A DNA stretch of 16,859 nt from an uncultured Peptococcaceae bacterium (GTDB lineage Bacteria > Bacillota > Peptococcia > Peptococcales > Peptococcaceae): positions 1 to 16,859 of the forward strand of contig CAUDRX010000035.1 of the NCBI GenBank assembly GCA_958451915.1. The letters run 5' to 3'. The stretch's first letter is position 1, and each line of letters begins with the position of its first letter. A program made the position numbers and the translations under genes. Below are positions 1-6,692 of this stretch, piece after piece. Below the pieces are notes generated by a model that made no database searches, had not been told where the DNA came from, and was given only the letters and a program-made list of their open reading frames with translations.

Positions 1-41
1 ACGATGTGCTCTATCATTCGGGAGAGACTGTTGTGTTTTAA
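1..41 (+). CDS. 3' end of an unidentified upstream gene (partial)
   Basis: Read from base 3, the codons give DVLYHSGETVVF and a TAA stop at 39-41. A canonical terminator follows 6 nt later, which is the main reason to believe this frame over the other two (frame 1 runs to a TGA at 58-60 inside the hairpin, and frame 2 runs through it). Twelve residues are too few to assign a family. Its function is unknown. Confidence 0.4.
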   Translation, partial: DVLYHSGETVVF

Positions 42-47
42 ATGCAA

Positions 48-75
48 GCCAGCCACTTGAATGGCTGGCGTTTTT
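48..75 (+). terminator. Intrinsic terminator of the upstream gene
   Basis: An 8-bp perfect stem (GCCAGCCA at 48-55 with TGGCTGGC at 62-69) closes a 6-nt loop. One G and a run of five T (71-75) follow. It ends the transcript of the partial gene at the left edge. Confidence 0.85.
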
Positions 76-81
76 GATCTG

Positions 82-97
82 TTAAGAGCGCTCTTAA
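82..97. repeat. Perfect 16-bp palindrome, candidate operator
   Basis: TTAAGAGCGCTCTTAA reads identically on both strands with no central spacer. It sits between the preceding terminator and the promoter at 132-160, its centre about 45 bp upstream of the -35 box. A second, weaker hairpin follows (100-106 with 117-123, one G-U pair, 10-nt loop, then TTTTT at 126-130). The palindrome has no T run, so it is not itself a terminator. A dimeric regulator site is the natural reading, but no regulator can be named. Confidence 0.5.
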
Positions 98-131
98 AAC
101 GGCCATTCTGTTTCCGATGGTCGGATTTTTA

Positions 132-160
132 TTGCGAAAAGCGATTAAACTGTCTATACT
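132..160 (+). promoter_or_regulatory. Sigma-A type promoter for the glycosyltransferase gene
   Basis: TTGCGA (132-137) and TATACT (155-160) are separated by 17 bp. Transcription would start near 167, giving a leader of about 37 nt before the GTG start at 204. A GGGGAGG ribosome binding site is at 188-194. Confidence 0.7.
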
Positions 161-203
161 AAAGGCAATATGAAATGACCGCGTACTGGGGAGGTTTGTG
201 TAA

Positions 204-1484
204 GTGACATCAGTGATCTATGGGGTGAACTTTGCGATCGGACTGTTGTTCTTTGTAATGTATACCTATCAGATGGTCTATCTGGCGGTAGGTTTGATCG
301 ATAAGTTCAGGGGGACGCGGCCTTATCGCGCAAAACGCTGTCATAAGCTGGCAGTTCTGATCTCGGCACGCAATGAGAGCAAGGTCATCGGAGAGCTTTG
401 CAAAAGTATTCAGCAGCAGGAATATCCTGCGGATAAGCTGCACGTTTTTGTCGTCGCAGACAATTGCACCGATAACACGGCAGACATCTGCCGCAGTATG
501 GGTTGCACGGTTTTCGAGCGTTTCAACAAACAGTATGTCGGAAAGGGCTACGCGCTCAATTTTGCCTTTGAAAAGATCTTTGCAGATCCGGCCAATGATT
601 ATGAGGCGTTCATCATCCTCGATGCAGATAATCTTTTGACAAAAAACTATGTCGCAGAGATGAATAAAGTCTTTGATCAGGGTTATCGTGCACTGACGAG
701 CTATCGTAATTCCAAGAATTATGCGCAGAACTGGATCTCTTCCGGTTATGGTCTGTGGTTTTTACGTGAAGCAGAAGTTCTCAATCGGCCGCGTGCGGTG
801 CTGCACAACAGCTGCGCCATCAGTGGTACAGGCTTTTTGGTAGCAGCGGATCTGATCAAGGAACGCGGCGGATGGAATTATCATCTGCTCACAGAAGATA
901 TTGAATTCACAGCGGCGACGGTCATCACTGGAGAAAAGATCGGTTATGCCGGCCGTGCGATGCTCTATGACGAGCAGCCGATCACTTTTAAACAATCCTG
1001 GAACCAACGGATGCGCTGGGCAAAAGGGTTTTATCAGGTCCTTGGCAAACATGGCACAGGCCTGATCAAACGTATCTTCAGCTTCAGCAAAGGGAGTTTC
1101 AGCGCTTTTGACATGCTGATGAATATTATGCCTGCCCTTCTGATCATGTTGAGCTGTCTGATCTTTAATATTGCGATGCTCATCTATAGCCTTGTGGCTG
1201 TTGACGGTACGATGCAGAGCACCATGCTCAGTGCCTGCGGGATGGCAGTGGCGTATTCGCTGGGATATTATTATTGCATGCTCTTTTTCCTTGGAGCAGT
1301 GACCACTTTCACCGAATGGGCCAAGATCCCGGCTTCAACCTGGATGAAGCTGCGAACGATGTTTACATTCCCGCTCTTTATGCTGACATATGTGCCGATC
1401 GCGGTAGCAGCGATTTTTAAGAAGGTGGAATGGACGCCGATCGAACACACGGTGGTCAAATCCATCGAAGATATGAAGCATTAA
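204..1484 (+). CDS. Membrane-bound processive family 2 glycosyltransferase
   Basis: A 426-residue GT2-fold synthase of the cellulose synthase/poly-GlcNAc synthase type, expected to move sugar from a nucleotide donor onto a growing chain at the inner membrane face. Visible features in order are a membrane segment (about 5-31), an N-terminal Rossmann-like part with VADNCTDNT (84-92), the DxD metal site DAD (140-142), the catalytic-base motif TED (230-232), and QRMRW (268-272), which is the QxxRW motif of processive enzymes. Three hydrophobic segments follow (about 308-333, 342-370, 385-406). It starts at GTG; the GGGGAGG at 188-194 lies 9 nt upstream, and TAA stop triplets just before the GTG block any longer frame. 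It has its own promoter and terminator, so it is probably monocistronic. No polysaccharide deacetylase, PilZ or export partner lies beside it, so the polymer cannot be named. A transfer to lipid rather than polymer is possible. Confidence 0.85.
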   Translation: MTSVIYGVNFAIGLLFFVMYTYQMVYLAVGLIDKFRGTRPYRAKRCHKLAVLISARNESKVIGELCKSIQQQEYPADKLHVFVVADNCTDNTADICRSMGCTVFERFNKQYVGKGYALNFAFEKIFADPANDYEAFIILDADNLLTKNYVAEMNKVFDQGYRALTSYRNSKNYAQNWISSGYGLWFLREAEVLNRPRAVLHNSCAISGTGFLVAADLIKERGGWNYHLLTEDIEFTAATVITGEKIGYAGRAMLYDEQPITFKQSWNQRMRWAKGFYQVLGKHGTGLIKRIFSFSKGSFSAFDMLMNIMPALLIMLSCLIFNIAMLIYSLVAVDGTMQSTMLSACGMAVAYSLGYYYCMLFFLGAVTTFTEWAKIPASTWMKLRTMFTFPLFMLTYVPIAVAAIFKKVEWTPIEHTVVKSIEDMKH

Positions 1485-1489
1485 TAAAG

Positions 1490-1538
1490 AAAAACACTGA
1501 TCACATTGCTGCTTTTCGTGGCGATGATCAGTGTTTTT
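1490..1538 (+). terminator. Intrinsic terminator after the glycosyltransferase gene
   Basis: A 14-bp perfect stem (AAAAACACTGATCA at 1490-1503 with TGATCAGTGTTTTT at 1525-1538) ends in five T. Four more pairs can form inside the loop (1506-1509 with 1521-1524). The A run on the left arm could let it work on the opposite strand too. Confidence 0.88.
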
Positions 1539-1575
1539 CCTTATAATGGTTGAAGGATCATGCAGCAGGAAAGAA

Positions 1576-1580
1576 AGGAG
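1576..1580 (+). promoter_or_regulatory. Ribosome binding site that fixes the phosphoesterase start
   Basis: AGGAG (preceded by AA) lies 6 nt before the ATG at 1587. The upstream in-frame ATG at 1560 has only AAGGA ending about 2 nt away, which is too close. I therefore place the start at 1587. Confidence 0.75.
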
Positions 1581-1586
1581 CGGACG

Positions 1587-2435
1587 ATGAATAAGATCTT
1601 AGGAACGACGGCGGCAGTGTTTACGCTGATGAGTTTACCATTCAAAGCCTGGACGGATTATGATGCACAGATCACGCGGCTGACTTTGAAAGATCCTGCC
1701 TGGAAGGGAAAGGGGCGGCTGCGCCTTGCGGTTGTAGCGGATTTCCATGATGGCGATGAGATCTGGAGTGGGCGTGCTCTGGCGCGGCTGGTTCGCCGCG
1801 AGGCTGTGGACCTGATCTGTATCTGCGGCGATTTTTTTGAACCAGGACGCAGCGGCCAGGAAGCCTGCGATTTTCTGGACGGTGTCTGTGAGTGGCGGCC
1901 GATCTACTTTGTCAGCGGTAACCACGACGAAGGGATGCCGGTGTTTCCGGTGCTCAAAGAAATGGTGAGCCGCCGTTTTGGCGTGCACATTCTGGATAAC
2001 CGCAACATTCGTGTGCGCGTGAAGGACACATGGGTGGATCTGTTTGGCGTGCGCGATCGCACGGCTTATGGTGATGATGATCGCTGGCTCTGGCAGGTGC
2101 AGCAGTGCCTGCGCGAAAATGCTGCGGAGCGGGAGGATTACCGCATTCTGATGTGCCATCGTCCGGAGCAGACCGCGCTCTTTGATCAGTTAAATGAACA
2201 TCTGGTACTCTCTGGCCATGCACATGGCGGTCAATGGCGCTGGGGCCGACAGGGAACTTTCGCGCCCGGACAGGGCGTCATCCCGCGCTATACACGGGGG
2301 CTATATAAGCGGGGCAAGAAACAACCCTATCATCTGCTGGTGAGCAGCGGTTTCGCCGTCGATCCGCACATTCCACGCCTGAACAACCGCCCGGAATTGG
2401 TCATCGCTGACATCGTCAATCCGAAGAATGTGTGA
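1587..2435 (+). CDS. Calcineurin-like metallophosphoesterase, YkuE/YaeI type
   Basis: A 282-residue phosphoesterase with the full dinuclear metal signature. The motifs are DFH (52-54), GDFFE (81-85), GNHDE (111-115), a lone His in MCHRPE (H191), and GHAHGGQ (210-216). The C-terminal GHxHGGQ and the SSGFAVDPHIPRLNNRPE stretch (253-270) are typical of the YkuE/YaeI subgroup. The first 20 residues are mildly hydrophobic and could be a membrane anchor or signal, which suits this subgroup's membrane association. The substrate is not determined. The subgroup includes a UDP-2,3-diacylglucosamine hydrolase (LpxG), so a lipid-related substrate is possible, but nothing nearby proves it. Pro is mostly CCG, unlike the permease next door. 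A TATAAT at 1542-1547 directly after the preceding terminator may be its -10 box, though no convincing -35 is visible. No terminator follows the stop. Confidence 0.85.
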   Translation: MNKILGTTAAVFTLMSLPFKAWTDYDAQITRLTLKDPAWKGKGRLRLAVVADFHDGDEIWSGRALARLVRREAVDLICICGDFFEPGRSGQEACDFLDGVCEWRPIYFVSGNHDEGMPVFPVLKEMVSRRFGVHILDNRNIRVRVKDTWVDLFGVRDRTAYGDDDRWLWQVQQCLRENAAEREDYRILMCHRPEQTALFDQLNEHLVLSGHAHGGQWRWGRQGTFAPGQGVIPRYTRGLYKRGKKQPYHLLVSSGFAVDPHIPRLNNRPELVIADIVNPKNV

Positions 2436-2451
2436 ATTCTGTGGAAATTAT

Positions 2452-2473
2452 CGATATTGTGACGATATTGTGA
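2452..2473. repeat. Perfect 11-bp tandem direct repeat upstream of the lactate permease
   Basis: CGATATTGTGA occurs twice head to tail (2452-2462 and 2463-2473), about one helical turn apart and about 68 bp upstream of the -35 box. Further TGTG-containing words lie at 2431-2443. It is placed like an activator or repressor binding site. It does not match a complete inverted Rex, CRP or FNR site. Confidence 0.5.
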
Positions 2474-2540
2474 AAGTTCTGTTAAGTTATAGAAACAATT
2501 TTTCCATAAGATAATTTTTTGAGAAATGGACGAAAAATGC

Positions 2541-2568
2541 TTGTAACATTTTCTTGTTGGGGTATACT
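2541..2568 (+). promoter_or_regulatory. Promoter of the lactate permease gene
   Basis: TTGTAA (2541-2546) and TATACT (2563-2568) are separated by 16 bp. An A/T-rich stretch (about 2480-2520) lies just upstream and could serve as an UP-like element. Transcription would start near 2575, about 39 nt before the ATG at 2614. Confidence 0.65.
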
Positions 2569-2600
2569 GAATTGGTGAGAAATTTTAGAAAGTAAAAAAT

Positions 2601-2607
2601 GAGGAGG
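2601..2607 (+). promoter_or_regulatory. Ribosome binding site that fixes the permease start
   Basis: GAGGAGG lies 6 nt upstream of the ATG at 2614. An in-frame ATG at 2599-2601 overlaps this site and has no site of its own, so a start at 2599 is unlikely. Confidence 0.8.
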
Positions 2608-2613
2608 TTGTCT

Positions 2614-4299
2614 ATGTACGCTATAATTGCTTTCATTCCAATTATTCTTACGATCGTTTTGATGATCGGGTTTAACTGGTCCGCAAAACGTGCTCTGATG
2701 CTCGCTTGGGCGTTGACGGCTGTATTTGCGATCGCGATGTGGAAGATGTCTCTGCTGCACGCTTTTGCTTACACCATCACCGGCTTCCTGAGCGCCATCG
2801 AAACGTTGGTCATTATCTTTGGGGCCATCCTGATCATGAACACCCTGTCCAGATCCGGTGCGATGTCTGCGATCAACCGCATGTTCAATGGCATCACTGC
2901 TGACGCACGTCTGCAGGCCATCATCATCGGTTTCGTGTTCAGTGCATTCATCGAAGGGGCTGCTGGTTTCGGTACCCCTGCTGCACTCTGTGCACCACTG
3001 TTGATCAGCCTTGGTTATCCTCCATTGGCCGCAGCTGTTGTCACTCTGATGTACAACACCGTTCCTGGCTGCTTCGGTGCTGCTGGTACCCCAACCAACA
3101 CGGCGTTCATCACCGTGCAGCAGTCTCTGACTTCTTTGGCAGATCCTGAAACCTGGCGCATGGCGCTGACCCAGTGGACCGCCATCGGTATGGCGATCGA
3201 AACGCCGATCATCATGATCGTCGGTATCGCTTTCCTGACCAGATTCTATGGGAAGAACAAAAAATGGAGCGAATGCATCCCTGTCATCCCATTCATCATC
3301 TTCACTTCCGTGGTCTTCGATGCGTTCTTCCTGCTCATCGCCTTCTTCGTCGGTCCTGAGCTCACCGCTCTCGTACCAGCTGTCATCACCCTCTTTGTGA
3401 CGATGGCCGCTGCGAAAAAGGGCTTCCTCGTACCAAAGGAAACCTGGACCTTCGACAAGAAAGAAAACTGGGACAAGACCTGGCTCTCCAACGCCCCAGT
3501 TGCTGCGCCTAAGACCAGCGACATGCCAATGATCAAAGCTTGGATGCCATACATCCTCATCGGTATCATCCTCGTTGTGACCCGCGTTGCTTCCACCCAG
3601 GGTGCAAGCTGGGCGAAGGCTCTGCAGAACTTCACCATCGGGACTGGCGAAAGTGGCATCATCTTCGGTCAGGACTGGAACTATGCGCTCATCTGGAGCC
3701 CTGGTACAGTCTTCGTCGTTGTCGCCATCATCACCTTCTTCTATCATGGCATGAAGAGCTATGACATCAAAGGCGCTGTCACCGATACGCTCCATCAGAT
3801 CTCTGGTGCTGCGATCGCGTTGCTCTTCGGTGTCGCGATGGTCAACCTGTTCCGTTTCACGAACATCGACTCTGTTGCGATGACCGGCCTCAACCCACAG
3901 GCGCAGGAATCCATGCTGCTCGTAATGGCTGAAGCGCTGGCTTCCATCGCTGGGAACGCGTTTGTTGTCATCTCCCCATTCGTCGGGGTCCTCGGTGCTT
4001 TCATGTCCGGGTCCAACACCGTTTCCAACACGCTGTTCGCATCTCTGCAGTTTGAGACGGCTTCCATGCTCAGCCTGCCAGAAGTCCTCATCGTTGCTCT
4101 GCAGAACATGGGCGGCGGTATCGGTCACATGATCTGCGTCAACGCCGTTGTTTCGGTTTGCGCAACGACTGGTTCCATCGGCAACGAAGGCCGCATCATG
4201 AAGATGAACATCTCGGCAAGTGCCATCATGTGCATCGCAGCGGTCATCGTCTTTGGTGCCTGCATCATCATGGGTGTCAACCCAATCCCACTGAACTAA
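2614..4299 (+). CDS. lctP: L-lactate permease (LctP family)
   Basis: A 561-residue polytopic membrane protein of the lactate permease family, expected to carry lactate (or glycolate) with protons across the cytoplasmic membrane. Family-typical stretches are EGAAGFGTPAA (114-124), GCFGAAGTPTNT (152-163) and a late GAFMSGSNTVSNTLF. The whole length alternates hydrophobic helices with short loops, and the length is normal for the family. It has its own promoter and a strong terminator, with no lactate dehydrogenase gene beside it. Proline codons are nearly all CCA/CCT, and TTA, CTA and TCA are absent, suggesting high expression. The tandem repeat at 2452-2473 may regulate it. Whether it imports or exports lactate, and its exact substrate range, cannot be read from sequence. 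Confidence 0.9.
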   Translation: MYAIIAFIPIILTIVLMIGFNWSAKRALMLAWALTAVFAIAMWKMSLLHAFAYTITGFLSAIETLVIIFGAILIMNTLSRSGAMSAINRMFNGITADARLQAIIIGFVFSAFIEGAAGFGTPAALCAPLLISLGYPPLAAAVVTLMYNTVPGCFGAAGTPTNTAFITVQQSLTSLADPETWRMALTQWTAIGMAIETPIIMIVGIAFLTRFYGKNKKWSECIPVIPFIIFTSVVFDAFFLLIAFFVGPELTALVPAVITLFVTMAAAKKGFLVPKETWTFDKKENWDKTWLSNAPVAAPKTSDMPMIKAWMPYILIGIILVVTRVASTQGASWAKALQNFTIGTGESGIIFGQDWNYALIWSPGTVFVVVAIITFFYHGMKSYDIKGAVTDTLHQISGAAIALLFGVAMVNLFRFTNIDSVAMTGLNPQAQESMLLVMAEALASIAGNAFVVISPFVGVLGAFMSGSNTVSNTLFASLQFETASMLSLPEVLIVALQNMGGGIGHMICVNAVVSVCATTGSIGNEGRIMKMNISASAIMCIAAVIVFGACIIMGVNPIPLN

Positions 4300-4310
4300 C
4301 ATGTTCTCAT

Positions 4311-4347
4311 ACGTCCGCTCTGGCGTTGTCCAGAGCGGACGTTTTTT
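4311..4347 (+). terminator. Strong intrinsic terminator after the lactate permease gene
   Basis: A 13-bp perfect G+C-rich stem (ACGTCCGCTCTGG at 4311-4323 with its complement at 4330-4342) has a 6-nt loop and a run of six T (4342-4347). Confidence 0.93.
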
Positions 4348-4402
4348 GTAGGGGCTATAAAAATGCAGGTTGAATAATTTTTCTCCAATAAGGTTTCGGT
4401 TA

Positions 4403-4431
4403 ATGACAAATCTCGACAAGAGTGCTATAAT
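4403..4431 (+). promoter_or_regulatory. Extended -10 promoter of the glutamine synthetase gene
   Basis: ATGACA (4403-4408, 5/6 to consensus) and a perfect TATAAT (4426-4431) are 17 bp apart. TGC precedes the -10 box, giving the extended TGn motif. This is the best promoter match in the window together with the one at 16406-16434. Transcription would start near 4438. Confidence 0.82.
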
Positions 4432-4446
4432 TCAAGTATTGTGTGT

Positions 4447-4476
4447 TGTTGCGGAACTTGGTGTATCGTGGCAACA
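4447..4476 (+). repeat. Inverted repeat in the glnN leader
   Basis: TGTTGC (4447-4452) and GCAACA (4471-4476) can pair across an 18-nt loop, close to the predicted 5' end of the transcript. The leader is about 84 nt in total. I see no match to a known riboswitch. It could be an mRNA-stabilising hairpin or a protein site, or have no role. Confidence 0.3.
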
Positions 4477-4521
4477 TGGTGTGGAAAATCTTTTTGAATC
4501 GAAGATAAGAGAGGAAAAAGA

Positions 4522-6609
4522 ATGAAAGAAAATATCTTGGATATTTATGCATCTGATGTGTTTAGCGATAAGGTTATGCGCGAGAGACTGCCAAAGAAAG
4601 TTTATCAGTCTTTAAAAGCAACGATCGAAACAGGAACCGATCTGGATCCACAGATCGCTGATATCGTTGCTGCTGCTATGAAGGACTGGGCAGTTGAAAA
4701 AGGAGCAACGCATTTTGCCCACTGGTTCCATCCGCTGACCGGTACAACAGCTGAAAAACACGACAGCTTTCTTTCGCCTCAAAGCGATCGCTCTGCGATC
4801 CTGGAATTTTCTGGCAAGAATCTCGTTGTTGGGGAGCCAGATGCCTCTTCGTTCCCTTCCGGTGGGTTGAGAGATACTTTCGAAGCCCGTGGATATACGA
4901 CCTGGGACCCAACCTCCCCGGCATTCGTACGTGATGGTTCGCTGTATATCCCTACGATCTTCATTTCATATAATGGCTATGTGCTGGACAAAAAAACGCC
5001 GCTTTTGCGTTCGATGGCGTTCGTGAGCCGTGAAGCGATCCGTATCCTTCGTTTGTTCGGAGACAATATGACCAAACGTGTGACGGCATCGATGGGGGCA
5101 GAACAGGAATACTTCCTGGTCAACGCCGATCTTTTTAAGAAACGCGAAGACCTGGTGATCTGTGGCCGCACCCTGTTTGGGGCGCCAGCACCAAAAGGCC
5201 AGGAATTCTCCGATCATTATTTCGGTGCGATCAATACTCATGTTGCCGAATTTATGAAGGATGCGGATGAGACCCTCTGGCGCATGGGTGTGCCAGTGAA
5301 GATGAAACATTCCGAAGTGGCACCATGCCAGTTCGAGATCGTGCCAAACTACGATTCCTGCAACGTGGCCAATGACCAGAACCAGCTGCTCATGGCGACC
5401 CTCCAGGAAGTGGCGAGAAAGCATGGCTTCGAATGCCTGCTCCATGAAAAACCATTCGAAGGGATCAACGGCTCCGGGAAGCACATCAATTGGTCGCTGT
5501 CTACCGATGGCGGCGAAAATCTTCTGAGCCCTGGCAGCACGGCGATGGATAATGCGCGTTTTCTGCTTTTTGTCTGCGCGATGATCCATGCTCTCGATGA
5601 GTATCCTGAGCTTCTGCGTCTGACGATCGCCAGTGCTGGCAACGATCATCGTCTTGGCGGTCACGAAGCTCCTCCAGCGATCCTCAGCGTGTTCCTCGGC
5701 AAAGAACTGACCGACATTCTCGAAAACTTTGAGGCTGGCGAAAAATACAATACCAGCGGCAAGGGCTATATCGAGTTGGGTGTCAACACCCTGCCACCAC
5801 TGCCACAGGATATTTCTGACCGCAACAGAACCTCTCCATTCGCGTTTACCGGCAACAAATTTGAATTCCGCATGCCGGGCTCTTCCATGTCTACGGCAGG
5901 TCCTAACATTGCCTTGAATACGGCAGTCGGTGACGTGCTCCATGGCTATGCCGATCGTCTGGAAGCAGCCGATGACCTCCTGGCAGAACTGAACAAACTG
6001 GTCCGCGAGGAAGTCAAGGCGCACAAGCGCGTGATCTTCAACGGCAACAACTATTCCGATGAATGGGTCGTTGAAGCAGAACGCCGCGGCTTGCCAAATC
6101 TGCCAAATGCGGTGGAAGCGTTCCCTAAATATGTTGAGCCAAAGAACCTGAGCCTCTTCGTGCGCAACGGGATCTACTCTGAAGAAGAAGTCTACTCTCG
6201 CATGGAGATCCACCTGGCGACCTACAGCCGCACCATCAACATTGAAGCGCTGACGATGATCGAAATGTCCAAGAAAGACATCATCCCATGCGTGCTCCGC
6301 TACGAGAACATGCTGGCGCGTCTCCTGGCCAATAAGAAGGCCATCGGCTTGGCGATCGAAAGCACTGTTGAGTACGGCATCATCAATGATCTTTCGGAAG
6401 CGTTGACGAAGTTGAACGAAGCGTTGGCTGTGCTGGAAAAAGAACTGGCTGTCGCGCAGAAGGAAGAAAACCTCGAAGGACAGGCACGTCTCTATCAGGG
6501 GAAGGTGCTCCCAGCGATGAACGATCTTCGCTACTACACGGACCGCATCGAGCCAATGGTCGATGAATGGGGGATCCCTGATTATACGGCCTTGCTCTTG
6601 GGTTGCTAA
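4522..6609 (+). CDS. glnN: Type III glutamine synthetase (GSIII)
   Basis: A 695-residue enzyme joining glutamate and ammonia to glutamine at the cost of ATP in the cytoplasm. The length is that of GSIII, far above the roughly 440-470 residues of GSI. Active-site blocks are GAEQEYF (192-198, metal-binding Glu), HSEVAPCQFEI (263-273), GINGSGKH (314-321), NDHRLGGHEAPP (374-385), RNRTSPFAF (434-442) and FEFRMPGSS (447-455). The GSIII-specific N-terminal part and the long C-terminal helical region (from about 480) are both present. GAGAGGA-like Shine-Dalgarno sequence GAGAGGA (4509-4515) lies 6 nt before the ATG. It has its own promoter and terminator. No PII gene or amt lies next to it, and I see no GlnR/TnrA-like operator. 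Codon use points to high expression. GSIII enzymes are not known to be controlled by adenylylation as GSI-beta is. Confidence 0.95.
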   Translation: MKENILDIYASDVFSDKVMRERLPKKVYQSLKATIETGTDLDPQIADIVAAAMKDWAVEKGATHFAHWFHPLTGTTAEKHDSFLSPQSDRSAILEFSGKNLVVGEPDASSFPSGGLRDTFEARGYTTWDPTSPAFVRDGSLYIPTIFISYNGYVLDKKTPLLRSMAFVSREAIRILRLFGDNMTKRVTASMGAEQEYFLVNADLFKKREDLVICGRTLFGAPAPKGQEFSDHYFGAINTHVAEFMKDADETLWRMGVPVKMKHSEVAPCQFEIVPNYDSCNVANDQNQLLMATLQEVARKHGFECLLHEKPFEGINGSGKHINWSLSTDGGENLLSPGSTAMDNARFLLFVCAMIHALDEYPELLRLTIASAGNDHRLGGHEAPPAILSVFLGKELTDILENFEAGEKYNTSGKGYIELGVNTLPPLPQDISDRNRTSPFAFTGNKFEFRMPGSSMSTAGPNIALNTAVGDVLHGYADRLEAADDLLAELNKLVREEVKAHKRVIFNGNNYSDEWVVEAERRGLPNLPNAVEAFPKYVEPKNLSLFVRNGIYSEEEVYSRMEIHLATYSRTINIEALTMIEMSKKDIIPCVLRYENMLARLLANKKAIGLAIESTVEYGIINDLSEALTKLNEALAVLEKELAVAQKEENLEGQARLYQGKVLPAMNDLRYYTDRIEPMVDEWGIPDYTALLLGC

Positions 6610-6630
6610 ATCATATATCAAACGATCGAT

Positions 6631-6660
6631 GAGGGGACTTTCGCGGTTCCCTCTTCTTTT
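6631..6660 (+). terminator. Intrinsic terminator after glnN
   Basis: A 9-bp stem (6631-6639 with 6645-6653, including two G-U pairs) has a 5-nt loop TTCGC. TTCTTTT (6654-6660) follows. It is weaker than the other terminators because of the G-U pairs and the interrupted T run, so some read-through into murJ is plausible. Confidence 0.68.
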
Positions 6661-6692
6661 GCACTGAGCATGTCTTAGAAAGGAGTGTCTCA

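Noticed and set aside
1560..1586. Upstream ATG of the phosphoesterase gene (nine extra residues)
   Set aside because: The ribosome site AGGAG at 1576-1580 lies inside this stretch and is correctly spaced for the ATG at 1587; the upstream ATG has no usable site.
2465..2482. Possible Rex redox-repressor site (TTGTGA followed by TGTTAA)
   Set aside because: Rex sites are inverted repeats; here the two halves point the same way and no complete palindrome exists.
2599..2613. Upstream ATG of the lactate permease (five extra residues)
   Set aside because: This ATG overlaps the Shine-Dalgarno sequence GAGGAGG that serves the ATG at 2614.
2482..4419. 645-codon open frame on the - strand covering the whole lactate permease gene
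   Set aside because: It is in codon register with lctP, so it stays open only because lctP avoids TTA, CTA and TCA. The predicted protein is very rich in Asp, Glu, His and Arg, matches no family, and has no promoter or ribosome site.
4420..4427. GAGTGCTA resembling the right half of a CIRCE element at the glnN promoter
   Set aside because: There is no matching TTAGCACTC half nine bases upstream. The match is explained by the extended -10 sequence TGCTATAAT.
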